Assembly (NCBI GenBank): GCA_964057195.1
Contig: OZ059825.1
Location: 372,001 to 436,000, forward strand
From: Orthosia cruda
Lineage: Eukaryota; Arthropoda; Insecta; Lepidoptera; Noctuidae
Reading direction: 5' to 3'
DNA: 64,000 bases
Shown here: positions 1 through 11,771 of the stretch, piece by piece
Numbering within the stretch: position 1 is the first letter of the stretch
How the letters are laid out: every line of letters begins with the position of its first letter
Program-made: the position numbers and the translations under genes
Notes under the pieces: generated by a model
What the model was told of the DNA's origin: nothing
Databases searched by the model: none
Seen by the model: only the letters and a program-made list of their open reading frames with translations

Positions 1-480
1 CTTTAACTTATAAACCCATTGACATGGTATAACTTTCTTGTTTTCTCTGTCAACCAATTTCCATGTCTTCAGCTTCATCAACGAATTATATTCATTCGTC
101 ATTGCCATCTGCCACTTCTCAACATCATCAGCCAATGTAGCCTCATTATAAGTTCTAGGCTCATCAGACGCTTGACTAGAAACTTTGTATGAGAAGTAAT
201 TAGGAGGTTTCCGGTCTCTTGAAGGATATCTACGCTGTCCATCAGTTTGATTAGTAGAAACTACTGCTTCCTGAATTGCTTCAGAAACTTGATCAGTTTT
301 AGCAGTCTGATCGTCGGTGACAACATTATGGCTTGGAGATGGTTCATCAGTGACCACTGGAATATGTTCAAAAGACTCTTGAACTGTACTGGTTTCTTCC
401 TGTATAGGCAGACTATTAGAAAATACTAAAGGTTTAGAAGATGTCTTCGAATTGTTGAAATTTATATTATTTAAAGTAGA
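1..480 (-). pseudogene. copia RT N-terminal segment (partial)
   Basis: Minus-strand translation gives a Ser/Thr/Glu-rich linker followed by EKWQMAMTNEYNSL and TWKLVDRENKK. This is the conserved opening of copia-type reverse transcriptase ('W..Am..E...l....tW.lv'). The frame runs off the left edge, so the catalytic YVDD is not in the window. The linker between integrase and RT looks AT-rich and repetitive, as is normal in this family. Confidence 0.75.
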
Positions 481-599
481 AAAACAAATCTTCAAAAAAA
501 TTAACGTCTCTTGTAAGGTTCTAGGACAAGATGAATTTCTAAAAAGATAACTATTAGCACGAACGAAAAATTATTACGAAGTAACTATTTAGTAATCTG

Positions 600-1080
600 T
601 GCTATTAGGATCTTCTATATAGCCTACAAATATAACTTCATCAGCTTTAAGATACAATTTCTTACGGTGACAAGAAGGTATATGTATAAGAGCTCTACAC
701 TCAAAAACTCTGAAATTACTTAGATCTGGTTTGCAACCATTCCACAACTCGTAGGGAGTTTTATTATTTAAGGCACGGTGTGGGCATCTATTCTTCAGGT
801 TTGAACAGCAGTCAGCATCTTCCCAAAAAGCTTTCGAAAGATTGCTTTCAGCTATAAGAGAGCGTGCCTTTTCTACAATTGAGCGATAAGTGCGCTCAGC
901 AACACCATTCTGCTGAGGGCTATATTGTACCGTAGTTCGATGAAGAATACCACAAGATTTAAGATAACTTGAGAATAATCACTATTGACGAATTCCTTTC
1001 CATTATCCGTCCTTATTGTTTTGATTTGAGCCCCAGTTTGTCATTCAAACATAGACTGGAAGTGACAAAATCTATCCTTT
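600..1080 (-). pseudogene. copia integrase core, C-terminal half (broken)
   Basis: The minus strand shows the integrase block around the second catalytic Asp, with RTDNGKEFV near 990-1020. The block around the catalytic Glu follows (QQNGVAERTYRSIVEKAR near 860-930). Next come the conserved EDADCCSNLKNRCPHRALNNKTPYELW stretch, read in pieces, and RVFECRALIHIP near 690-720. A stop interrupts the segment near 1047 and frames shift between the blocks. Together with 1357-1450 it is one integrase domain split by the foldback insertion. Confidence 0.75.
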
Positions 1081-1103
1081 ACCCCTGAGTGCCTGTCTTA
1101 GAA

Positions 1104-1356
1104 GAAAAAAAACATTTTTGCATAAAAATACTACCGAATTCCAAATAAAAAACTACAATGTGAAAAATAATCTTATTTTTAGAAGTCGGTGTCTTTGGTA
1201 GGTACCATTTTTTGCTTTATGGACACCGACTTATAAAAATAAAATAATTTTTATTTTTTTTGTAATATAAATAAAAAACCTCTTTTTTTAGCTGTACCTA
1301 CCTAATAGGCAAGTTGTTTAATAACCTCCTCCTCCTCCTTTTTGGGAATTCGGTTA
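1104..1356. repeat. Foldback/MITE-like repeat, copy 1 (short form)
   Basis: Contains 'agaagtcggtgtctttggta' followed by 'ggacaccgactta', the palindromic core also present at 53117-53748. Flanking blocks match too: 'actaccga.ttccaaata' on the left, 'acctaataggcaagtt' and a terminal 'cctcctcctttttgg' on the right. Compared with copy 2 about 380 bp are missing between the last two blocks, so this is an internally deleted derivative. It interrupts the copia integrase frame. I found no clear target duplication. Confidence 0.75.
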
Positions 1357-1818
1357 GTAAAATATACAAATATAGTTCTCGAAAAATCGTCTATAAAAAC
1401 TAAAAAGTATTTATTACCCTGAAAGGAGCTAACTGACATTGGTCCACAAAGGTCAGAGTGGACCAGGTTGCTCTTTTATAAGTAATCGCCTTAAACGGTT
1501 TTCAAGCTTGTTTCGCTTGAACACAAGCAACACATGGATTTTTATCCACATCCTAATGACCTTATGACTATTTTTCAGCACATTCATACCTACGCGACAT
1601 AAATCACCTAAACGCTTATGCCATACCTGATACTTAGAGATGTAATCAGAGTGCACGTCATAGGCTCTAAATTGAGGAATATTCACCGTACAAAAAAGGC
1701 ACAAAAAAAAAAGTTTGTGTAATCCACCATAGGGCGAGCCATGTACTCGTAGAACCGCATCACCTGTAAAGGAGAAGGTTTTTAAATTAAAGAAATTACA
1801 ACCAGATTTATCAAACAT
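1357..1818 (-). pseudogene. copia GAG-pre-integrase and integrase N-terminal core
   Basis: The frame at 1453-1818 contains WHKRLGDLCRVGMNVLKNS, the GAG-pre-integrase motif carrying the zinc-binding histidines. Downstream on the same strand, 1357-1450 reads DLCGPMSVSSFQGNKYFLVF then IDDFSRTIFVYF. This is the first catalytic Asp block of a copia integrase. The reading frame changes between the two parts, so the protein is broken. The foldback repeat follows immediately. Confidence 0.75.
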
Positions 1819-1922
1819 TACAGTAAACCCTTTTTATAATGCTGTCTTCACAGATAGAAGATTTGTTTGCAAGTTAGGTACATACATAAAATCATTAATT
1901 GTATTGAAGTTGTTTTTGGTAT

Positions 1923-2252
1923 TTATAGATATTTTACGCCTTCTGCGTCAATCTTAGTCCCGTTTGCAACTGTTACCTTATTATTTTCAATACGCTTTAA
2001 GTCTACAAACCAATTTCGTCTTGAAGTCATATGTTTGGTAGAGCCTGAATCAATGTAACATTTGTCCATGTCATAATTCTTTGCTCCTAAAGCAGACACA
2101 GAGGTCGAGTCCTTATTAGTGGGCTTCTTCCTTTTCATGACCTTCTTTTTGTTTAGAGGGCAGTTTGGTATCTTGTGACCTGGTTCTCCACAGCCATAAC
2201 ACACAATCATTTTTGCCTTTGAATCATCAGAAGAGTCAACATTTGACTTCAT
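1923..2252 (-). pseudogene. copia gag zinc knuckle and aspartic protease
   Basis: 109 residues. A CCHC zinc knuckle (CYGCGEPGHKIPNC) at residues 18-32 would bind RNA in the capsid. It is followed by CYIDSGSTKHMTS, the D-S-G active site of the copia protease that processes Gag-Pol. The segment is continuous with the gag remnant to the right and the GAG-pre-integrase to the left, so it is an internal slice of a polyprotein and not a separate gene. Confidence 0.85.
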
Positions 2253-2278
2253 ACCTGTTTCCAGTTTTACGGAGCTTT

Positions 2279-2465
2279 ACTTGGCCATTTCGTTCAGTAA
2301 TCTGGACTTTACCATTTCCGTGGTAACGTTATCATTACTATTTTCGAGAGACATAATCAATGGATTAGACGACGATAGACCTCCCAATAGAATAGCAGCA
2401 ATGTACACATCATCTATTACTTTGTCAATATCCGCCAAATCTTGGGCAGTGGCAATAACAGCATT
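2279..2465 (-). pseudogene. copia gag (UBN2) C-terminal scrap
   Basis: Minus-strand translation gives DIDKVIDDVYIAAILLGGL followed by NPLIMSLENSNDNVTTEMV and a Leu-rich end. This matches the helical part of copia-type Gag (UBN2 domain). The upstream part is lost at about 2465, where sequence of a different character begins. It is the first recognisable gag piece of the 1-2465 element. Confidence 0.6.
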
Positions 2466-4960
2466 GATTTTATTTATTTATTTCAACCTTATCACATAAA
2501 ATCTTTACAGAGCCCCTAGCACAAGTTTCTAACGTTTTCGTATCGTCATCGTGACATTTTACCAGACGAAAACGTAGTCGATGCTGCGACAAGTTATTTT
2601 GGCAGCACGAGTTCAAAAAAACGTCTTGCGACAACTCGGAAGTAGTAATTGAACTATGGTTAATTAAGGCCGAGAATCCAATAGCGTTTGGATTGGTTTG
2701 TAGTGAATGGTGCGTTCTGAAAATCGAAGACAAAAACGGGTAACATTGTCTTAAATAATTTAGAGACTAAAACTGAACAAATAATTGTTATAAACACACT
2801 TTAAAACATATTTAACATTTTTATTAATTCTTTTTTTAACAAATCATTGAAAATTTCAGTTTATTGGAGTTTTAATTTATGATAAATTGTTCGGTTTCGA
2901 ACGGTCCCGTACATGACGTTTGACAATTGTTACTTAATGTTTGACGGTTTCCTTCAAATTACAAAAATATAAAACCGTTAGCACACTGATGCAAACGCGT
3001 GGAGAAGCGAAATTCTTCCGACGAACTTTCCGAACTCGAAGTGATTTGTTCCAATAGGTATTTTGCACGTCCACACCGAAACGTTAAATACCTTATTATA
3101 CTTAATTATTAATTAATTTATTAAAGGCAATAGAGCCTACAGAATAACATAACCTAAATACATATTATATACATAGTATTAGTAACAATATAAACTTATC
3201 AAAGTCAAAACACTTTATTTCAACTAAACCATTTAAAGGCATTTTTGAATAGACAAACAAAAGATGAAACTAGTTGCACATTCACAAGCGTGCAAGAAAC
3301 TCCACGAACCATCTTTTCCATCAACACAGTACAATTACAAGTATTTGGTTACAGGAAAATTACAAAGATATGTGAGAAGTATGTAAAAAGACTTATACAC
3401 CTATTTTAGTAACACAATAACGACAAACAACATTTATACACACAAACATTTAACACTTACACACAGGTAACATCATTGCTTCAATATTCCAGCTGAAATA
3501 CTGAAGCAACGATTCTATACAACTCAGCCTGTCAGCAATCATGCCCAGAATACTAGACATAATAAGTATACCTCCTCTATTACTCACCAGGATTGTCCAC
3601 ATAATCATTCACATTTTACGTATAATAATATTATGTATATAAATATATTTCATCAGCAAAGTTATGACTGAGCAAGCTGGAGTTAACAACGCCACTCACT
3701 TACAAGCCTAAATACAAACGCTAGAAAGCATCTGTTCCAAAAGAAAAACATAAAACAGAAATAATAGAGGAGGAGGGACTTTGATCACTTTTTTAATTTT
3801 AAATGCCGCGCGGTTTACATGTACTATCGCATTGCGTCTCGGTGTGAGCAGACCCTAAGATGTAAACGTCTATTGTTGTTTGTTGTCATTTCAACTAATT
3901 ATTTTATTTACCAATTTCATACGTAAATCTGTTATGTACGATGGTTCTGTGATTTTAGAATTAACGAATCCAAAAAGAACTTGCGTCACTCAGGTCATCA
4001 TCATGGTGAACTTCATAAAGAAGCAAACAAGTAAGTTTATTGCACAGATTCATACAATTATGCAAAATGTGCTGCATGTGCTTCATCCGCTTAATCCTAT
4101 GAGGTCTCATGTATTAAGAGGCGGGCCTATTGCCGTGCACAGCACTTAAAGTGAGATTCCGGGTTGCCACTAAGAAATTCCAAATGGAAAAGTGCAATAA
4201 CACTGCACGACCGACAATGTTGTATTTAGTTACAGAATCTTTTTATTTTGTTCTATATCAACTTCTTTTGCCAACAGGAGATGATGAATAAAATATTCCC
4301 GGTACTAGCCAAAAGCCTTTGTCGACACCGGAACAATATAAGCCAGCATTGCCACTTAGAGACAACAAGACTGCAGCCATGATTTCTTCAAAGCCCACGG
4401 CAAGCTATACTTCTCTTCGTGCAATAGTGACATCAAACGAAGGAATTGGGAGAATATTTTGTAACTTACGACGACGTTAAAAGTATCTACTAATTCACAA
4501 CCGTTTTGGTACAAATGCTCTTCATGCTATTTCAAGCGTTTGGAGCAGCTATGAGCTATGGTTGGAATCTTTGAAGCTCTGTCAATTCATTATGATGCGA
4601 ATATGAAAGAACATTATGTAATACAAAGTTTTGTTCATTAAATCTGCATTTTATTTCATCAATGCATTATATAGATTAGTACCACCTACAACAGCTATAT
4701 ATTCTATTACTTATTCTTAACGCATTCTCAGCCCATGAAGTTCTTACTGCTACACTTAGCGGTAGGAACGGCAGGCGTTTCCTTCCAGAGATTACCTTGC
4801 ACAAATATAGTTAAAACAATTTTACAATATTAGTTTAGAATAGGATGGTGTAATTTTGAATGATAGATTAAAAAACGATGATGAGACAAATGTGTAATTA
4901 TTATTGTCGTATGCCAACAAGGGCCCGTGTGTAAAAAATCAAATTTTTTAATGATTATAC
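2466..4960. other. No assignable gene; degenerate AT-rich DNA
   Basis: Short open frames only. Around 3195-3260 the plus strand reads 'cactttatttcaactaaacc' next to 'aggcatttttgaatagac', which resembles the 3' end of a lepidopteran LINE in reverse orientation. At 3.88-4.5 kb a few possible splice-site-like motifs occur ('gtaagt' at 4030, 'ttgccaacag' near 4270), but no reading frame continues across them. Confidence 0.4.
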
Positions 4961-5605
4961 ACATACATACAAACATAAACTCACGCCTTTTTCCCATGGG
5001 GGTAGGCAGAAACTACAGAACGCCACCTGCTACGATCCTTACATACTTCTTTTGCTTCACTCACATTCATACATCTAGTCATACACACACGCCGGTTATT
5101 AGTACTGTAATGATTATATTTATGTATTAAGGTTTATAAATAAGGTTCTTAAGATTTCGGCTAAGTAAAGATGAACGCAAAAATGGCCTGAAACACATGC
5201 AACAACATTGTTCATGAAAAAGCCCGCTTTTTATTTTTGTGGTCAAAACTTGGTTCTTGTATGTGGGTCTTCCTAGTACCTACTACTCTACATACGCATT
5301 CAGGGATGCGTGGTGGCGTGTACCACCAGCAGAGTCGCTTGACTCAGAGCGTATGGAAAGCACGTCGAACAACAGTGGGATACTGTCCCAGGGCGACCGC
5401 GGGTACTTACACCACCAGGTACCGTCCGCAACAGATCTTATTGTGATGTTCTTCAAAAAGGCCAGCGTGCGTGCATGTCATAACCCGCGTGCGTGTAGAA
5501 GTATGAACGTGAATATAACGTAGCAGGTGGCATTCTGTATTTTCTACCTACTTACCCCTATCCGGCAAAAGCGTAAGTTTATGTATGTATGTTTAGATTA
5601 GGAAA
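4961..5605. repeat. Inverted pair of lepidopteran-type interspersed repeats
   Basis: The left arm (about 4961-5100) contains 'gggggtaggcag', 'actacagaacgccacctgct' and 'cattcatacatct'. The right arm (about 5485-5600) is its imperfect reverse complement: 'agcaggtggcattctgtat', then 'tacccctatccgg' and 'atgtatgtatgttta'. The interior is more GC-rich and has no domain I recognise. The overlapping 69- and 94-residue frames inside are not supported. It could be one foldback element or two copies inserted head to head. Confidence 0.6.
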
Positions 5606-7034
5606 AACATATAGTTTCTGTTTATTTAGGTTTTTATTATCACATTAATAGCTTAGTTAGTTACTTATTCAATTCACTTATAATTAAGTACATGTTAGAA
5701 ATATAATAAATTCAATAAACATCAACACCAAGTAGGAATTTTAAATAATAATAGGCTGAGCCAACAAGGCTTTCCATGTACGAAGGAACGATATGACTTA
5801 GGATTCGATTAGTTTTGAAGGAGAATCACACACAGTCCACTCTCTGCATCGATTTCTCTTCTCATAAAGATTACTCTGGATTCTGGAACATTCGCTGTCA
5901 GGTGGCAATAACGATGGAAGGTCTTTATAATAGACCGTTCGTCACGCTGCGAAGGGATTCTGTTTCATTTTTGTCCTAGTTTTCTCTCTTTCGTTGTACA
6001 TCTGTCTCTGTGTATCATCGACAGATTAGCTAGAATTGTAGAACGGCTAACGGTTTTTGCTACTTAAAATACCGCAACCATTCCCATAAGACCTGCTGAA
6101 GAAAATGTATATTAATACGTTTTAGATTTGTATTGTTGTTAATAGGGTACATACTCAAGAACATTTTAGCTGCCGATAAATGCTTCAGTTGCCTTGAAGC
6201 AACTGCCAATGTTGTTTATCCCAAATTCTAACCCATATTCCCAAACTAACTGTAAATACCGGTATAAACTGGTTGCAAAATATATAGGCATACGTGCATA
6301 CTAGTATTATAATTTCTAATGTGGCATATCGCCGTTTTCTTCGATTCTTGAATCTTTAAATGAGTCATGATAATTATGGAGAACCGCAAGTAAAACGTAG
6401 AGTTGCGGCGAATAACGCGCTAGAGACCGTACTCCACCACGGCAGGAATACAGAGCGGGCGATGCGCGGGCCTGCCGCGCCGCTCTATGTGTGGTTAGTA
6501 TCAATAACTTATAGAAATGGTTTATTAAAAGAAACTACTACTACATTTGTTTACAAAGAAAATGAAAATGTTGTCTACCTCGTTTAACATCTTCTCCTAG
6601 TCTCTTTATGAAATTAGGAGGTAAGATAATCAATAGACAGCATGCCTGCCCCTTTTATTCATGATTAAATAGCATTTTATTGCAAAAATACCCAAATAAA
6701 TACGGAAAATTGTTTGACGTGAAATGTCTCACCGAGAAAATGTCAGTGAGATAGTTTTCGACGTGCTTTCGTCACACCTAGCGTAAAATTCGATACTACA
6801 TGTCAAAATGAAAACTCGTGCTACCGATTCCCATACATTTGGAGCGTTAACGCAACGTAAATACGTGAACTCGATACGAAGGCAATTGTCAAAAACTTGT
6901 GCTACCGATTTGTTAGTTCCAAATACGGACACATGGCGCTGATTAATTTTGCATACAAAAATTGTCGGAGGCGATACGTTAACGTAGTCGATCCAATTAC
7001 GCAGAAACTCGTGCTAGGGGCTCAGTATTACAAC
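5606..7034. other. No assignable gene
   Basis: AT-rich sequence with only short frames. The GC-rich patch at 6390-6490 gives open frames on both strands with no recognisable domain. Nothing else could be supported. Confidence 0.4.
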
Positions 7035-7430
7035 CTATACGAAAAATGCGCTTATCCTGATATACGACTCAATATTATTATCTAAGTCTTCAAGTCTCAA
7101 TCTGTATAATTTCCGTTCTAAATGTAAACGCCGACCCATACCTTTGTCCTCATAAGCATGTTGTAGAGCTTTCCATGCTTCAGCTGCCGTGGTTGCACTT
7201 CGCACATGCGTAATTGCAGGTGATTCAAGGGCAAGGCAATTTTTTGTTACTGCCTTCCTATCACTCCTCGTCTTTGTGACATTGGAAACGTTCATCCCTG
7301 TTGGATAACCACTGATCGCTGCCCACAACTCCTCATGAATAAGTTAATTACGCATTTTATACTTCCACATTGGAATTGAGGAACTACGCATACTTCGCTC
7401 ATTTGTGTGTCCATTTGGGTTCGCCATCTC
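7035..7430 (-). pseudogene. copia-type gag (UBN2) fragment
   Basis: The 97-residue minus-strand frame contains AWKALQHAYEDKGMGRRLHL followed by LYRLRLEDLDNN, a typical UBN2/gag-polypeptide helix pattern. Upstream on the minus strand a start at about 7430 gives MANPNGHTNERSM and then WKYKMRN before a stop. The real gag N terminus is therefore present but separated from the rest by a stop and frameshift near 7345. No protease, pol or LTR is attached. It is unrelated in position to the copia element at 1-2465. Confidence 0.7.
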
Positions 7431-7749
7431 TTATGAGTTCACGAAGAACTATTTTGTGTCGTACCCAAACAAAAAAAAATGCACAAATATAAATTCAACA
7501 TATTATTACGAAAACACGCACGCATTACTTTTCTCGAATAAACAAATACTTGACCTATATTCGTGCTCATAACGATTTGTTGTAATTTTGTATTATGAAA
7601 AGAAAAGACGTGTTTCATCAGGTTCGTTATTTGTTGAAGTAAGGGTAACCCACAGGGGACTTTTTATATATGGGTAACCTAGTTACATGAAAGGAGAAGA
7701 ATTTTAAATTAATCAATTTATAGACAATATGAAGCCAGTATTATTACAA

Positions 7750-8090
7750 CTCTTAATTAATGCATTTTTTTATTTCATTAAAAAGTAAATTATTAACATT
7801 GAAACAGTGAATAACTTTTGAGATCACGCTATCTACATCGTCAGTAACCAGCTGCTGACGTTTAAGTTTAAACAAAAGTAAAGTATCATCCGCAAACAGC
7901 ATCATAACATGGTTATTCATTATGTGGTAAGGAAAGGCATTAATATAAATAAGAAACAGGAAACGGCCAAGAATTGAGCCCTGCGGGACTCCCATTGTTA
8001 CTATACATCCGGGAAAACTTTTTCCATTAACGTCAACGCTCTAAATCCTATAACTCAAGTATGAAGTAAGAAGATCCAGAGCGCTGTTTC
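7750..8090 (-). pseudogene. LINE reverse transcriptase palm fragment
   Basis: The minus strand reads MGVPQGSILGRFLFLIYINA and, 12 residues on, MLFADDTLLLF. These are the conserved motif with the PQGS loop and the catalytic FADD of non-LTR reverse transcriptase. The preceding stretch (8000-8085) reads ALDLLTSYLSYRI, a stop, then SVDVNGKSF, also typical of the jockey/CR1 group. The copy is broken on both sides. Confidence 0.8.
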
Positions 8091-9114
8091 GGATCCCATG
8101 GTGGCGGGGTTAATGTCGCCGTGTGCTATTATTATATTGCTATGAATAATGTGTGTGATATCATTTTCACGATTATACCGACCTACCGCCACACATGATG
8201 GCTTACCTAACTAAGGCACAGATAATGTTATACTAACATATCAACCTGAGGGCATAAAACTTGACTGCCCGATGTTTCACGGCTCGGCCACCCTGATGCG
8301 AAAGACAATACTTATAGGAAACATTATACAATATGAACTAATTACAATTTCTTTATGTATAACGTTAGATAAATAAATAAATTCTTTAATTACAAAGTGG
8401 ATCACACATTGCAGTTGCACACGCCAAGTAAAATAATTTGATTGACCAACGTAATGATCGAGTAGCGACCGACTGACGCTACATTAACACTAAACATTGA
8501 TGTAGCCGTGTGCGCCGTGTGCGGTGTGAGTTCGAGTGTTGCAGCTTATAATAAATCAGTTGAGCAAATAAATCAGGTGGCACGGTTTGTAAAATAGGGT
8601 GTTTTATTCATAAAACGAGTGCTGACTCGTAGTCACACCAGTTTATCACACCAGTGTGACAGTACAATCGGTAATAACTGTAACCTGACCCACCCAGTGC
8701 AAATGGTGTCGCAGTGCCATATGGTTTCGGATATAAAGAATTTCACCATCCCATGTCTTCCCGTGGGTGTCGTAAGAGGCAATTAAGAGACAAACCAGAG
8801 AAAGGGAGCAAGCAGCATTCTCTGTACATTTATAAAAACCATACTGCGATCGCTAACCCTTCTGCCAAGCGTGGCGATTATGGCAGAACCCCTCCCATAA
8901 ATAGCACAAATTAAAAATGGCTCCTAGTGCCCGGAAGCGTGCCTACCCTCGACTACGGTAGTGGTCGAGATTACGACATAGCAAGGGTGCTAAGAATCGC
9001 CGGACGCGATCCGGCTACCCCAACAAACACCGACGACTGGACCTGGCGACGTACATCACACGCACACTCCGGACTCGTAGAGGAATTCAGCAGATTACGA
9101 TGGAGTATTGTAGG
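8091..9114. other. Repeat-like DNA flanking the gypsy insertion
   Basis: No coding domain. 8745-8800 contains 'cccgtgggtgtcgtaagagg', a motif I associate from memory with interspersed repeats in Lepidoptera, followed by a GC-richer stretch to 9114. The 71-residue frame at 8927-9142 crosses into the LTR and is not a gene. The gypsy LTR begins immediately after 'tagg'. Confidence 0.4.
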
Positions 9115-9302
9115 TGTTGAGATAGATATATATAATCTGTGATTATTATAAGTCTGTGGAAAAGCCCGCCTAGGGTTTGACAGATGTATTACGATGATTA
9201 TGTTAAGAGGAGTTTGGGTGGTTCAAGAGAAGTGATTAAAGATATTGTAATTGCGACCCCTTTGGAGTTTCTATTATAAACAACAATCCAGCACCTTGTA
9301 CA
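9115..9302 (+). repeat. 5' LTR of gypsy element
   Basis: Starts TGTTGAGATAGATATA and ends CCTTGTACA. It pairs with 13372-13559 with substitutions only in the 'gata/gaca' and 'gacccc/gactcc' positions. The 17 bases that follow, beginning TGGTGGCAGCGGTG, occupy the primer-binding-site position. They resemble an initiator-Met-type primer site, but I cannot assign the tRNA with confidence. Confidence 0.95.
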
Positions 9303-9329
9303 TGGTGGCAGCGGTGCCAGGTCAGGAAT

Positions 9330-11771
9330 ATGGCGTTACCAAATTTAAAAGCTCCAACCGAGTTCGATTTTGTCCCATCTTCATGGCAAAAATGGAAGAA
9401 AAGATTTGAAAGATATTTACTGCTGAGTGGAAATAATACTAGGAGCAACAAGGACAAGATTGATCTGCTTATTTATTTGATGGGAGAGCAGGCAGAGCAA
9501 TTGTCGAAATAACTCAAAGTTTCAGAGTTTGAAGATTATGATAAAGTATTAACGGCATTCGATATTTTTTTTATTTCAAAACGCAATGTTATTTACGAAA
9601 GATATAAATTTAACGTGAGAATCCAAAAGGAGCAGGAAACGGTCACAGATTTCATAACTGATCTCCACATTTTAGCAGAAACATGTAACTATGATACACT
9701 AAAAGATGAACTCATCAGAGACCGATTGGTGGTTGGACTGAGAGACAAGAGGACTAGCGAAAGATTACAATTAATTGCCGAGCTAACATTGGAAGAAGCA
9801 GTTAGTTTAGCAAAACAAGCGGAAGAACAAAAAGTAGAAGCACAGTTTATGTGGCAAGAGGAAGATCTGGGGCTTAATAAAATAGACAACAGTAAGAGGA
9901 AGAAATGTTGGTGGTGTGGCAGGTGGGGAGTCCACACAAAGGCACAGTGTCCAGCGGTAAAGCAGGAGTGCTACAAGTGTAAAAGTGTAGGACATTATGC
10001 GAAATGTTGTAAGGATTGGAAGAAAGTGAACCAGATGGCAGGAGATGATTTTAAAATAGAAGTAGATGTAAGTATAGGTGACAGATGTTTAAATAATTTT
10101 TTTTTTATTGACACAGGTGCCGATATTGTGGCATTACCAAGTTCTATAATAAATAATGATATAAAATTAGGGAGTTGTAGTGATGTTATAAGGGGACCAG
10201 ATGGTAAATCACTTCAGGTGTTAGGATGGATTTTGGTACTTATTAAATATAAAGACAGTTATTATAAGGGAAAGGCATATGTAATAAAAAATTTGCAGAC
10301 CTCCATATTAGGCAGACCTGCAATAAAAAGAATGAATATATTAATGCTGTATAATGTTCAAAAAGAAAGTTGTGCAGACAGTGATAGTAGTCAGGTGGAT
10401 ATTGAAAAAGAGTTCCCGGGTATTTTTGATAACTTAGGGGTGTTCAAAGATAAATTTTCAATAAAGTTAATCAAGAATCCAGTGCCATATGTTCAGACTA
10501 CCCCAAGAGTAGTTCCAATACCACTTTTAGACAAGGTCAAGGAGGAAATCAATCGGTTAGTTGAAATAGGAGTACTTACAGCTGTAGAGGAACCCACTCT
10601 ATTTGTATCTCCGATAGTTGTAGTTCCAAAATCAAATGGTGGAGTGAGAATTTGTGGTGATTACACTGCTGTAAATAAGAATGTGATTCGGCCCATTTTT
10701 CCTATACCAAAGGTAGAAACTACTCTAGGTAGATTGAAGGGAGCTGCAGTATTTTCTAAAATAGATGCCACATCTGGATTTTATCAAATAAAGCTGGATG
10801 AACAGTCCCGCAGGTTAACAACAATACTTACTCCATTCGGTAGATTCATGTATAATAGATTGCCAATGGGTTTAAATTGTGCACCGGAGTATTTCTCTAT
10901 GAAATTTTCAAATTTATTCAGTGATTTAGAAGGAGATGTAATTCATGTAGACGATGTGCTGTTGTATACAAAAGATAGGTCCAGTCATAACATACTGCTA
11001 AGAGAGGTATTATCCAGATTAAGTAATGAAGGTCTCACCATAAACAAAGAGAAATGTGTGTTCGGAGTTGAAAAAGTATCTTTCTTGGGACATGTTATAA
11101 GTGCTAAAGGAATAGAGTTAGATCAAAATAGAGTGGAAAGCATAAAAAATTATAAAGCATACACAAATAAAAAGGAACTTATGCAATTTTTAGGTTTGGT
11201 TAATTATGTAGGCCGATTTGTGCCAGATAAAACTAATATTCTGGAACCTTTGAATGAACTACTAAAAGATGGGGTGTCATTTACATGGGATATTTATCAA
11301 GAGCAAGCATTTAATAAAATAAAATCTATGATTCAAAATGCAACAATATTATGTCATTATGATCATTCAAAAAAAAATGTTGTATCAGATGATAGCAGTT
11401 CATACGGGTTAGGAGCAGTTTTACTGCAAGAAAATCAGTCTGGGGCTAGAGAAGTTGTGGGTTATGCTAGCCGGACGTTAAGTAACACAGAAAAAAATTA
11501 TGCACAGATTGAGAAGGAATGTTTGGCTTTGGCATGGGCAGTACATAAATTTCGAGATTATGTAGTAGGAATTGATGTAACATTAGAAACAGATCATAAA
11601 CCTTTGGTACAAATATTACAAACTAAGCCAATAGATGATTTGACCCCTAGATTATTGAGATTTAGATTGCAGTTAATGAGATACTCATATAAAGTTGTAC
11701 ATATATGTTCCAGGAAAGAAACTAGTGGTAGCAGATGCCTTATCTCGAGCTCCTTTAGAACGCACGGATGA
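9330..11771 (+). pseudogene. gypsy Gag-Pol part 1: capsid, zinc knuckles, protease, RT, RNase H
   Basis: One frame from ATG 9330, interrupted by a single TAA at 9510-9512 and then open to 11771. Two zinc knuckles lie at 9905-10010 (CWWCGRWGVHTKAQC and CYKCKSVGHYAKCC). The protease active site FIDTGADIVALP is near 10105-10140. RT carries DATSGFYQIKLDEQ (near 10760), the PMGLNCAPE block and HVDDVLLY (near 10945), a variant of the usual YVDD. RNase H shows VVSDDSSSYGLGA and LETDHKPL. The C terminus goes out of frame near 11700, where the true continuation is in the frame of 11695-13233. The 'atatat' context there suggests a small indel. Confidence 0.9.

Larger units (their letters stand above)
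1..2465 (-). mobile_element. Ty1/copia-type retroelement remnant, truncated by window edge
   Basis: Reading right to left, the minus strand gives the Pseudoviridae order: gag (UBN2-like) end, CCHC zinc knuckle, aspartic protease, GAG-pre-integrase, integrase and the start of reverse transcriptase. The RT continues past the left edge. Several frameshifts and stops break the polyprotein, and a foldback repeat sits in the integrase part (1104-1356). No LTR is visible. The domain order with integrase before RT is diagnostic of copia rather than gypsy. It is a dead copy. Confidence 0.85.

Noticed and set aside
3880..4490. Possible host exons with splice-site-like motifs
   Set aside because: No frame continues across the proposed intron in any phase, and no known domain appears.
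9689..9995. Minus-strand frames of 62-82 codons
   Set aside because: Shadows of gypsy gag.
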